DNA from: Phycisphaerae bacterium
Lineage (GTDB): Bacteria; Planctomycetota; Phycisphaerae; UBA1845
Direction of reading: 5' to 3'
Length of the DNA stretch: 64,000 bases
NCBI GenBank assembly: GCA_028289375.1
Contig: JANQQK010000085.1
Location: forward strand, 33,698-97,697
This document shows positions 29,071 through 37,034 of the stretch, piece after piece. Under the pieces are notes generated by a model. The model did no database searches and was not told where the DNA came from. It saw nothing but the letters and a program-made list of their open reading frames with translations. The position numbers and the translations under genes were made by a program. Numbering within the stretch: the stretch's first letter is position 1; every line of letters begins with the position of its first letter.

Positions 29071-31479
29071 ATGTTTCTCAGCAAACGCACCTGTTTTCTC
29101 TTCGGGTTAATCGGATGTCTCTTCATCGCCGGCGGTTGCGTCATGCCTCCGCCCGACAATGGCAATGGCGACGGCAACAACGGTGGCCAGAACGGCGACA
29201 ACGGTAACGGCGGCGATAACGGGAATGGTGGCGATAACGGAGACGGTGGGGACAACGGCAACGGTGGAACCGGCCAGATTCCCGCGCGATCGCAGTGCGG
29301 CGCCGTCGCGATTGCCTGCTTTGACGAATTCGCGACCCAGCCGGCCAATCTCCGGAGTTTTCGCCCAACGGCACGCTGGTCCAAACGCAACCTGACCTGG
29401 ACATTGGCCGACCCGCTCACCACCATTCCGGCCGCCGATCAGGAGGCGGCCATCGATCGAGCATTCGACGCGTGGGAGGCAGCCTCGCCGCTGACGTTCA
29501 CGCAGGTCGCAGACGCGTCGCAGGCGGATATCAAGTTTCGCTTTCTCGCAGGTGATCATGGCGATGCGTTTCCATTTGATGGCGCTGGCAATGTCCTTGG
29601 CCACTCCTTCTTCCCTGGTACCAACAACGCCGGAGAAATTCACCTTTGTCAGGCCGAACCGTGGGCACTCGCTCCCGGAGAAGGTGTGTTCGATCTGTTC
29701 ACGGCGGCGTTGCACGAAATCGGACACGCGCTGGGCCTCGAACACAGTCTGACCGACACAGCCGTCATGTCGCCCGGATATCCAGCCGGTGGGTTCACCG
29801 GACTGACCGATCAGGACATCATCGCCATCCGCGAGTTGTACGGCAGCCGCGATGGTCGTTCGATTGCAACGGCTGCCTTGGCGCCGAACGAGTTCCCCGC
29901 GCCACCGGAGTTTGGCGTCAACGACGATCCTGATAGCGATGGCGACCTGATTCCCGACACGCTCGAGGTGTTCGTGTTCGAGACCGATCCGTTCCTGGCT
30001 GACTCCGACGGCGATGGTGAGAACGACTACCGCGAGATATTTGTTCTCGGTACGCCGCCGAACATCGCGCCGATGAATGACAACATGGACTTGGATGGTG
30101 ACGGCGTACCGACCGCAATTGAGGATTTGTTCGGGACCGATCCCAATCAGTCCGACACCGATGGCGATGGTCTCAACGACGAAGAGGAATTGTTCTTCTT
30201 CGGCACCAATCCCAACGCCGCCGACACGGACAATGATGGTCTGACCGACCGTCGTGAGATCTTCGAAACCGAAACGAATCCGTTTGACCCGGATACCGAT
30301 TTCGACGGGATTCTCGACGGACAGGATCCCAATCCGCTTGAAGCCAACGACACCGACGGCGATGGCCTTCCCGATGCCATCGAGACCGATTTCCTCGGCA
30401 CCGATCCACGCAACCCGGACACGGATGGCGATGGCATCGGCGATCTGGAGGAGTTTTTCCTTGGCACCAACCCGTTGATTCCAGATGGCGGTTTCGACTT
30501 CTTCGACAGCGACGGCGATGGTCTGTCGGATGAGGAGGAGATGTTCCAGGGGACCGATCCGAACGACCCCGACACCGATGACGATGGCGTCAGCGATGCG
30601 GACGAGGTCTTTGTCTTCTTCACCAATCCGCTGCGAGCCGACACGGACTTCGACGGCTTGAGCGACGGTCGCGAGATCTTCGACATCGGCACCAATCCGT
30701 TCAATGCGGACACCGATGCCGATGGACTGTCCGACGGACGTGAGGTGAACGACTTCGGCAGCAATCCGTTCGATCCGGATACCGATGGCGATGGCATCTT
30801 CGACGGCATCGAAGTGTCGCAGGGGACCGACCCGACCGGCGACGGAACGGGCGGTGGCAACGACGATCCGCCGACCACCACCGATGACAGCGACGGCGAC
30901 GGCTTGTCCGACGAGGACGAAGCCTTCTTCGGCACCGATCCGTTCGATCGCGATACCGATGGTGACGGTTTCTTCGATGGCGACGAGGTGTCCAATCTTG
31001 ACACTGATCCACTCGTGCCGAATCAGCCAACGTCGCCGGGCGATATCGACAGCGATCTCGACGGGATTCCCGATGATGTCGAGATCAGCAATGGCTCCGA
31101 CCCGTTCAATTCGGATTCGGATGGTGATGGTTTGCGCGACGGTGACGAACTTCAGAACGGGACCGGTGTGTTGAATCCCGACACCGACGGGGATGGCATG
31201 CTCGATGGGGCGGAAGTGCTCGACTTCGGCACGAACCCGCGCGTGGCTGGTCCCGACTCCGACCTCGACGGGCTGACCGATGAGTTCGAGTTCTTCATCA
31301 GCCTGACAGACCGCAATCTGATCGACACGGACTTTGACGGGTTGATTGATGGCTTCGAAGTATTCAACACGCTTACGGATCCACTCGATTTCGACACCGA
31401 CGACGACGGATTCTCCGACGGCGACGAGGTGTTGCAATTCGGCACCAATCCGTTCGACCCGTTCGATCCGCCGTTCTGA
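29071..31479 (+). CDS. Matrixin-like metalloprotease lipoprotein with Asp-rich thrombospondin type 3-like repeats
   Basis: 802 residues from the ATG at 29071, which has GGGGA nine bases upstream; a longer reading frame runs back into the amidohydrolase gene and is rejected. The signal peptide ends FGLIGCLFIAGGC with a possible lipobox at C23, followed by a Gly/Asn/Asp linker to residue 67. The catalytic domain has AALHEIGHALGLEHS (zinc His 215, 219 and 225, Glu 216) and the Met-turn at M233 (AVMSPGY), as in matrixins. From about residue 309 to the end run some 18 repeats of the form DTDGDGxxDxxExxxxGTNPxxxDTD, which bind calcium in thrombospondins. It is probably a secreted, calcium-stabilised surface protease. 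Confidence 0.92.
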   Translation: MFLSKRTCFLFGLIGCLFIAGGCVMPPPDNGNGDGNNGGQNGDNGNGGDNGNGGDNGDGGDNGNGGTGQIPARSQCGAVAIACFDEFATQPANLRSFRPTARWSKRNLTWTLADPLTTIPAADQEAAIDRAFDAWEAASPLTFTQVADASQADIKFRFLAGDHGDAFPFDGAGNVLGHSFFPGTNNAGEIHLCQAEPWALAPGEGVFDLFTAALHEIGHALGLEHSLTDTAVMSPGYPAGGFTGLTDQDIIAIRELYGSRDGRSIATAALAPNEFPAPPEFGVNDDPDSDGDLIPDTLEVFVFETDPFLADSDGDGENDYREIFVLGTPPNIAPMNDNMDLDGDGVPTAIEDLFGTDPNQSDTDGDGLNDEEELFFFGTNPNAADTDNDGLTDRREIFETETNPFDPDTDFDGILDGQDPNPLEANDTDGDGLPDAIETDFLGTDPRNPDTDGDGIGDLEEFFLGTNPLIPDGGFDFFDSDGDGLSDEEEMFQGTDPNDPDTDDDGVSDADEVFVFFTNPLRADTDFDGLSDGREIFDIGTNPFNADTDADGLSDGREVNDFGSNPFDPDTDGDGIFDGIEVSQGTDPTGDGTGGGNDDPPTTTDDSDGDGLSDEDEAFFGTDPFDRDTDGDGFFDGDEVSNLDTDPLVPNQPTSPGDIDSDLDGIPDDVEISNGSDPFNSDSDGDGLRDGDELQNGTGVLNPDTDGDGMLDGAEVLDFGTNPRVAGPDSDLDGLTDEFEFFISLTDRNLIDTDFDGLIDGFEVFNTLTDPLDFDTDDDGFSDGDEVLQFGTNPFDPFDPPF
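29158..29267 (+). repeat. Tandem repeat coding the Gly/Asn/Asp linker
   Basis: Degenerate 9- to 18-bp units related to GGCGATAACGGnAATGGT are repeated here and encode an NGGDNGNGGDNG-type spacer between the lipoprotein anchor and the protease domain. Copy number is likely to vary between strains. Confidence 0.8.
29925..31470 (+). repeat. Coding repeat array for calcium-binding Asp-rich motifs
   Basis: About 18 degenerate units of 69-90 bp, each containing a GACACCGATGGCGATGG-like core, encode DTDGDG motifs followed by GTNP. The array makes up the C-terminal 60 percent of the metalloprotease. Units differ in spacing, so it is an old, diverged array rather than a recent expansion. Confidence 0.8.
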
Positions 31480-31491
31480 TTGTGCAACTCT

Positions 31492-32196
31492 CTAGCGAAG
31501 TATCGTGATGACGTTGTAGGCGATGTGCGCGCCGGCGGCTGGTCCGTATCCTCGGAACACGAAAATCACACCCAGATACACACCGGCCAACGATCGGAAT
31601 GAAAAGCGGTACGCGCTGAACGGCTCGCCGCCGAGGGGCGGGTGGTGGTGCAGGGCGAAGAGGACGGCTGAGATGAGCACGGCTGATGCGAGCGTGGCGC
31701 TGGTGGAGAATCGGAGCAGGTCGCTGCCGATCATGACGAGCAGCGAAATGAGCACGAGGCGGAAGATCAATTCCTCGAAGATGCCGGCACCGATGCTGAT
31801 GCCCAATTCTGCGATGGTGTCGTTCGGCGTGGCTGCGAGAATTTGCACGTAGTGGTTCAGAGCGAGCAGCGGCAGTGCCCAGACGATCGTCTCGATGTAC
31901 ATCATGCCGACGGCGCGTTTGTCGACACGCCATGGCAGTCGCGCAGCCGCGTGCGTTGCGAGCAGGATGACGATGACGGCCAACCCGGGCAGCCAGACGC
32001 CGGTGGTGCCGAAGAGGGCGAAGAAGCGTTCCATGAGGTCGAATGCGACGACGCGCGTGGAGCGTGCATCGTCGAGCAGGACGATGGCTTCGTAGAAGAG
32101 GATGAACGGCAGCAGAAAGACGAGCGAGTCGAGCGGTTTCGCCAACGACCGCCGCGGCGCCTGTTTGCCCTTGGATGTCTCCGCCTGCTTGGCCAT
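31492..32196 (-). CDS. CPBP family intramembrane metalloprotease (CAAX protease/Abi)
   Basis: 234 residues with six or more membrane helices and the three CPBP motifs: EELIFR at residues 141-146 (Glu pair and Arg), ALHHHP at 181-186 and HIAYN at 224-228. The family includes the eukaryotic Rce1 CAAX protease and bacterial proteins tied to bacteriocin immunity or abortive infection, but most are uncharacterised. It converges with the metalloprotease gene, only 12 bp between stops. The next gene on the other side is the AT-rich HEPN-like one, transcribed divergently, with about 200 bp between starts. Confidence 0.88.
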   Translation of the reverse strand: MAKQAETSKGKQAPRRSLAKPLDSLVFLLPFILFYEAIVLLDDARSTRVVAFDLMERFFALFGTTGVWLPGLAVIVILLATHAAARLPWRVDKRAVGMMYIETIVWALPLLALNHYVQILAATPNDTIAELGISIGAGIFEELIFRLVLISLLVMIGSDLLRFSTSATLASAVLISAVLFALHHHPPLGGEPFSAYRFSFRSLAGVYLGVIFVFRGYGPAAGAHIAYNVITILR

Positions 32197-32402
32197 ACGT
32201 CGCGTATGGTGGCGATTCCATCGTGCATTGCAACTGCGCGCGGAACGGTTTCCCCGGCTTCGGCGTTCGTGAATGGACTCGCATGGTCGTGCTTGCGCAT
32301 ATCGGAGCTCGCGACTTGGTGGGAATTGTCATAGCATAAACGACTGCATGAACTTCTCGTTTGGCGCCCAGAGATTGCGATGTTTTGGAATGGATTCACG
32401 TT

Positions 32403-33638
32403 ATGGACTCAGTAGTTTTGTCTACAAGCGTTTCCCCCGTCGATACGGGCAGTCTAAAGTCGTTGCGCGTCGGTTTCTTACTAAGTGTGCCGTTCAGGTT
32501 TCGACTGGGTACGTTATTCCGATGTGGCTTCAAGATGGGCTCGGAACCATTCGAAATTATTATTCGCAACCCTGTCGATATTCCAGCTGGTGTGGATGCT
32601 CTTGACGATCGCATGGTCCAGACTCCGATGTTTGCGAAAGACTCGATTGTGCTTGTAGTTGCAATGAGGCCAAGAATACGCAAGGAAAAACAGGCGGAGA
32701 TTCTGGCGTATGCGGGGAGCGATGATATTCGTCCCAAGATTCTTCCTTATGAAGTGCGCGACGATGCGCTTCGTGCCTTGAATCGCTTTATAGTATCCTA
32801 TGCAACAGCAATGAACACGTTGTTTGGGGGTGGGCCACTCAGGTTGCTCAATTCTGATGCATTTATTACGAGAACTGAGTGGGACATTCTTTTTTGGGGT
32901 TCGGATTCATTGCGATTAGAAAGCGATCTCGTTGTCCGTGCACTGAACAGGGCTGTACCACGCGATCCGTGGTCTCGCAGTCGCAATTGGGGGCATCTGG
33001 ATGACTATCCTATCGATGAAGCGCAACGTAAGATCGCCAGGGTGCTCGCCGAGCCGCAGAATCACCTCTTCTATCAGCTTGTGCTGGAGGCAAAGACAAA
33101 ACGAATATTTGGTCAATATCGGGAAGCTCTCTTAGACGCGGTCGCCGGCCTGGAAGGTGTGCATGCGCTCTTAGTGCAGTCTTGGTTCAAGCGGATTGGT
33201 GCCAAAAATGGGAAAGAAATTTCGGAGAATTTCTTGCTGAACGTAGGGATGAAGCTGTGTAACGAAATTTCACCGTACTTGTTCTTGAGTGAGTCTGAGC
33301 GCCCATCGAATGAACAAATTGCCGAAACAAGGCGTGCTATTAAATTTAGAAATGAGATCATGCATGCTCTGACGAACAAGAGAGGAGAAGTTAAGCACTT
33401 CATGCGTAGTAATGATGATCTGTCCGGTGCGATCAATGCCGTGCTCGGGATGTACGGCGTATACTTGAAAGCGTTACGCGAGAGACAGAATGCCGACTTT
33501 GCGATGCCATCTGCTCATCGGAAATCGAGGAACTTGAGCTCGCAATTAAGCCCATTGCTCAGTCGTGGCGGACGAGGACGGTGTAGAGCAAGCCGCCGAG
33601 GGGGGCGCCGAGGGTGGGGGCGAGGATGTAGACGGTGA
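32403..33638 (+). CDS. AT-rich, probably acquired gene with a HEPN-like C-terminal motif; function unknown
   Basis: 411 residues from the ATG at 32403; a TTG 14 codons upstream and an ATG at 32535 are alternative starts. Base composition is clearly more AT-rich than all neighbours and codon use differs (many ATT, AAA, TTA), suggesting horizontal transfer. No family is recognised in the first 300 residues. Near the C-terminus RRAIKFRNEIMHALTNKRG carries R316-x4-H321, the RxxxxH signature of HEPN domains, often RNases in toxin or defence systems. The last 30 or so residues (Arg/Gly-rich) overlap the converging aquaporin gene and look like read-through after a frameshift: another frame ends at 33586 with a more protein-like SSEIEELELAIKPIAQSW. 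Confidence 0.7.
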   Translation: MDSVVLSTSVSPVDTGSLKSLRVGFLLSVPFRFRLGTLFRCGFKMGSEPFEIIIRNPVDIPAGVDALDDRMVQTPMFAKDSIVLVVAMRPRIRKEKQAEILAYAGSDDIRPKILPYEVRDDALRALNRFIVSYATAMNTLFGGGPLRLLNSDAFITRTEWDILFWGSDSLRLESDLVVRALNRAVPRDPWSRSRNWGHLDDYPIDEAQRKIARVLAEPQNHLFYQLVLEAKTKRIFGQYREALLDAVAGLEGVHALLVQSWFKRIGAKNGKEISENFLLNVGMKLCNEISPYLFLSESERPSNEQIAETRRAIKFRNEIMHALTNKRGEVKHFMRSNDDLSGAINAVLGMYGVYLKALRERQNADFAMPSAHRKSRNLSSQLSPLLSRGGRGRCRASRRGGRRGWGRGCRR

Positions 33639-34374
33639 AGAATCCGCTGCGGGGTCCGGGGATGGCGATGGTGTCCCAGCCGGCGACGTACGCGACGAGT
33701 CGGGGGCCGAAGTCGCGGGCGGGGTTCAGACATGCCTGGGTCAAGGGGGCGATGACGGAAATGATGATGGCCAGTGCGAGGCCGATCATGAGGGCGACCT
33801 GCTTGCTGTGGACGTTTCCGGGGTTGCGGGCGTCGGTGATGGCGAAGATAAAGAAGAGCAGGAAGGCCGTGCCGATGACTTCGGCGAGCATGGCTTGGGC
33901 GGTGGTGAGTACCTTGGCGGGGTCGGTCCAATTCATGGCTTTGGCGACGGCGGGGTTTGGGAAATACTCGCCGTAGCACATCGCGGTCAGTTCGCTGCCG
34001 GGTTGGCCTCGGACGATGCCATTGGCGGATTCGAATTCGGTGATGATGCCGCTGAAGAGGGCGTAAAGCGTTGCGGCGGCGAGGATCGCGCCGATGAGTT
34101 GGGCGATGATGTAGGCTGGTATGCGGTTGGCGGGGAACTTGCCGAACAGGGCGAAGGTGATCGTGACGACGGGGTTGAAGTGGGCGCCGCACAGGGCTGC
34201 CGTGGTGTAGATCGCGATGGACAAGCCGACGCCCCAGACGATGGCGACCTGCCAGAGGCCTGCCTGTGCTCCGGTGAGGACGGCTGTGTGGACGGCGCCG
34301 AGTCCGAATAAGATGAGGATGTAGGTGCCGACGACTTCGGCGATGGCGGCGGTGGTGATGGCGTTCGGCTTCAT
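33559..34374 (-). CDS. Aquaporin/glycerol facilitator (MIP family)
   Basis: 271 residues from the ATG at 34374; frames further upstream are not plausible. Six membrane helices plus the two half-helices with NPA boxes are visible: HFNPVVT (NPV at 67-69, a common variant) and CLNPARDFGPR (NPA at 217-219). The Asp after Arg in the second box is the mark of aquaglyceroporins such as GlpF, so glycerol or other small neutral solutes are likely cargo. An unusually polar loop of about 45 residues (EFESANGIVRGQPG... to ...NWTDPAK) lies between the halves. No glycerol kinase is adjacent. Confidence 0.92.
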   Translation of the reverse strand: MKPNAITTAAIAEVVGTYILILFGLGAVHTAVLTGAQAGLWQVAIVWGVGLSIAIYTTAALCGAHFNPVVTITFALFGKFPANRIPAYIIAQLIGAILAAATLYALFSGIITEFESANGIVRGQPGSELTAMCYGEYFPNPAVAKAMNWTDPAKVLTTAQAMLAEVIGTAFLLFFIFAITDARNPGNVHSKQVALMIGLALAIIISVIAPLTQACLNPARDFGPRLVAYVAGWDTIAIPGPRSGFFTVYILAPTLGAPLGGLLYTVLVRHD

Positions 34375-34545
34375 GGTGTCATCTCGCGATCGCGTTGTGG
34401 CTCGTCCCGTTGTGGGCGAACTGTAGGGCGATGTGCGACGATGGGCCAGCCGAAAATCTGGCGACGCGGTCAAGCGATGTTCATGTGCCGACAATCATGT
34501 TGCGTTCGTTGCCATGGCATTGCGTGCGATCATTGAACAAATGGG

Positions 34546-36141
34546 TCAATCCTTGGCAGTCGATAGCTGCAGTTGGATGGCGTTGGCTTGGGCACGACGG
34601 CTGAAGTCGATGGATTCCGCGAGTATGCGCATGGCCTCCTGGTCTGCGTGGAACCCTTTTGAGTTTTCGCTGGCGACGTAGTCGAGCCGCCACATGGCTT
34701 TGCGCTGCAAACCAAAGACTTCGTTCAGTTGCTCTTCGCCGACACCGGCAGTTTGGGCGGCGACGATGGCGTCAAACATGTCTGTTGCGGCTGACGCGGC
34801 GATCTCGATCATCGCGGCCGTCTTGGACTGTATGGCCTCAACCCTGTCCCGAAGCTCGTCTTCGTCATTGTTGTGGCAATGCTGGCAGGAACTGTTGACC
34901 CGCTCCATCGGGCTGCGGACATCATGGTTGCTGATCTTCATCGCACCGCGACGTTCGTATGGCATGTGGCAATCGGCACAGCTTACGCCACTGCGGGCGT
35001 GAATTCCCTGGCTCCACAGCTCAAACTCCGGATGTTGCACTTTGTAGACCGGTGCGCCGGTCTCGCCGTGATTGAAATCGGAGAATGGCGTGCCATCGGG
35101 AAACGTCGTCTCATCCCAGTGGCGTTCCAAATCCTCCATACGCAGGCCGTGTTTCCATGGGAACGTCAAGGTCATCTTGCTGGCGCAGTAGTACTCCACG
35201 TGGCATTGCCCGCAGGTAAAGCTGCGCATCTCCTGCCTGCCGGCCAATTCGTTGGGGTCGTAGGGTTTGTCTCGGTGGCCACGACGCCAGCGCTCGATGC
35301 TGGGGAACATCGGTACCGGTGCATTGCTCTCGGCGAGCGCCGCGATTCCGGCGAGGAATCCGGGGCGCGTTACACGGATGGCCATCGTCTTCGGATCATG
35401 GCAGTCGATGCAGGTGACGGGATGTGCCTTGCCGTTGGATTCGTCTTGTGACGTCACGGGTTTACCGGCCATCTCCCCTTTGAAGCCGCCGTCCGGTGGC
35501 ATCGGAAACACCGGGTCATCATCGACGGGCGTGCCGTCGGGTACCGCGCGGAGTTGTTGCAGGACGTCGAAGTAGGGTTTGGTGCTGAGTTCCTCGAACC
35601 CGCGGACCACGGCTTGGGTGTCGAAACTGGCAGCGAGCGATTCGGAATCAGCCGGCCGTCCCAGTGCTTCCAACCCGACCTTGCGATACAGCACTGTCGT
35701 CGATGCGTGGCAATGCAGGCACGCTCCGGATTGTGGCTTCTTGGTGACGCGCTCGGTCACCCCCTGATCGTAAAGCATGTAGGCGTGGCCACGCGCTTCG
35801 CGGTAGTCGATGCTGAATGCGTAGCCTGCGAACAGTCTCTTGAGCCAGGGATGTGCATCGAGCTTGCTATCGGGCATCGCGCTCGAGCCGCCGTAGAACT
35901 TGTCGCCTGCGGTAGATTTCCAGCCATCATACTGATGAGGCCAGTTCAGTCCCCAGGGTCTGGGGTCGGTACTGACTTCGTCGACGTCGACGACGCGGAC
36001 GAACGGCGTCCGCGCCTCCACCTTGTGCTGAAACATTTCAACCAGAACGATCGTGATCACGATGGTGGATATGGTGGCCATGACAAACACGACGCCCACC
36101 AGCCATGACCGTGACGGTCTTGAATCACGCGTCTGATTCAT
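34546..36141 (-). CDS. nrfA: Pentaheme cytochrome c nitrite reductase (ammonia-forming), CxxCH type
   Basis: 531 residues with an N-terminal membrane or signal helix (WLVGVVFVMATISTIVITIVL), so a periplasmic, membrane-tethered enzyme. Five heme sites: CLHCH 141-145, CIDCH 244-248, CGQCH 310-314, CADCH 388-392 and CQHCH 419-423. The CGQCHVEYY segment (active-site Tyr) and the His in GIHARSGVSCADCHMP match NrfA. In most NrfA the first, catalytic heme is bound by CxxCK; here it is CxxCH, as in a known minority of NrfA. It reduces nitrite to ammonium with six electrons. It lies 24 bp behind nrfH and forms its operon. Confidence 0.94.
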   Translation of the reverse strand: MNQTRDSRPSRSWLVGVVFVMATISTIVITIVLVEMFQHKVEARTPFVRVVDVDEVSTDPRPWGLNWPHQYDGWKSTAGDKFYGGSSAMPDSKLDAHPWLKRLFAGYAFSIDYREARGHAYMLYDQGVTERVTKKPQSGACLHCHASTTVLYRKVGLEALGRPADSESLAASFDTQAVVRGFEELSTKPYFDVLQQLRAVPDGTPVDDDPVFPMPPDGGFKGEMAGKPVTSQDESNGKAHPVTCIDCHDPKTMAIRVTRPGFLAGIAALAESNAPVPMFPSIERWRRGHRDKPYDPNELAGRQEMRSFTCGQCHVEYYCASKMTLTFPWKHGLRMEDLERHWDETTFPDGTPFSDFNHGETGAPVYKVQHPEFELWSQGIHARSGVSCADCHMPYERRGAMKISNHDVRSPMERVNSSCQHCHNNDEDELRDRVEAIQSKTAAMIEIAASAATDMFDAIVAAQTAGVGEEQLNEVFGLQRKAMWRLDYVASENSKGFHADQEAMRILAESIDFSRRAQANAIQLQLSTAKD

Positions 36142-36165
36142 CTCGTGCTCCAGCTTCTGCCGTTT

Positions 36166-36678
36166 TCAGCGGCGCGCATGTCCAACGTCGGAATGGCAGT
36201 GCACGCACCATAGCATGTCCTGATCCGCGTTCACCGGACGCATGTGGTTGACCAGATCTTCGTGGCAAGCGAGGCACGCCTTTTGCGTGACCCGTCGATT
36301 TCGAGGCTTGATCTGTATCGGTTCATGGAAATCACCCGTGGTGAAGGCGATTGAATGGAACAACCCATTATCCGCCTTGGTCAACCACTTGCCAACGAAA
36401 TCGTGGGCGAGGTGGCAGTCGTTACAGCCTGCACTTCGAGCGTGGCTCGACCGAAGCCAGGAGTCGTAGTGCGCTTGCATGACGTGACAGTTGGTGCAGG
36501 CGGTGGGATCGTTGCTGAGGTACGAGGCGCCATTTCCATAGCCAAAGGTGAAAATGCCCAAGCCGACAGCAACTCCGACCATGCCGGCGGCGATCGTAAC
36601 GAGGACTGTCGGGCGAGGTCGCGTGCGTCTTGTGCTTGCAGCGGTGTCAATCTCAGCGTTCGACCCGGTCGCGGACAT
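36166..36678 (-). CDS. nrfH: Tetraheme quinol dehydrogenase subunit of nitrite reductase
   Basis: 170 residues from the ATG at 36678 (the longer frame upstream reads as non-coding). A single membrane helix (VLVTIAAGMVGVAVGLGIFTF) anchors it. Four heme motifs follow: CTNCH 61-65, CNDCH 85-89, CLACH 135-139 and CVHCH 158-162. The first is CxxCHxM (Met 67), as in NrfH where Met is an unusual heme ligand near the quinol site. It belongs to the NapC/NirT/NrfH family and should pass electrons from menaquinol to NrfA, whose gene follows 24 bp later. Confidence 0.94.
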   Translation of the reverse strand: MSATGSNAEIDTAASTRRTRPRPTVLVTIAAGMVGVAVGLGIFTFGYGNGASYLSNDPTACTNCHVMQAHYDSWLRSSHARSAGCNDCHLAHDFVGKWLTKADNGLFHSIAFTTGDFHEPIQIKPRNRRVTQKACLACHEDLVNHMRPVNADQDMLWCVHCHSDVGHARR

Positions 36679-37034
36679 GCCGGAGAATATATCCAACCCG
36701 TTGGCGTTCCGTCCAGCCAGGACACGCTGATCACGTGAATCGTGAGCCGGTGTTGCCTTTTGTGATCGCGAATGTCGTGCACGACGACAATCAAGCCTTG
36801 CGGAATGACGATGGACCGTAGCGTCACGCGTCAACGCGACTTTCGAAGTTGCGGAATTCGCGCGGTCCACGCACCTGCCGAGAATCAATCGATTCATCGA
36901 TTTGTGGGCATTCACAGGTCCGAAAGCGTTTTCCGAGTTCAAATTTGGCCATCGTTTGGGGGTGTGGTTATGCTGTATTGGCGAAGGCCTATGAAAATGT
37001 TGATGACGAAACGAACAGTGTTGGAGCCGATCCC
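36679..37034. other. Divergent promoter region between nrfH and a thioredoxin-like fusion gene
   Basis: About 355 bp. A 16-bp dyad AATCGAT-TC-ATCGATT lies at 36887-36902, a possible regulator site shared by both genes. A weak promoter-like pair, TTGGCC and TATGCT with an 18-bp spacer, lies near 36945-36975 for the rightward gene. I see no clear FNR box (TTGAT-N4-ATCAA), although nitrite reductase genes are often under such control. No gene is supportable here. Confidence 0.45.

Noticed and set aside
29107..31437. 776-residue open frame antisense to the metalloprotease repeats
   Set aside because: Its Ile/Val/Gly/Arg repetition simply mirrors the GAC-GGC repeat codons on the other strand.
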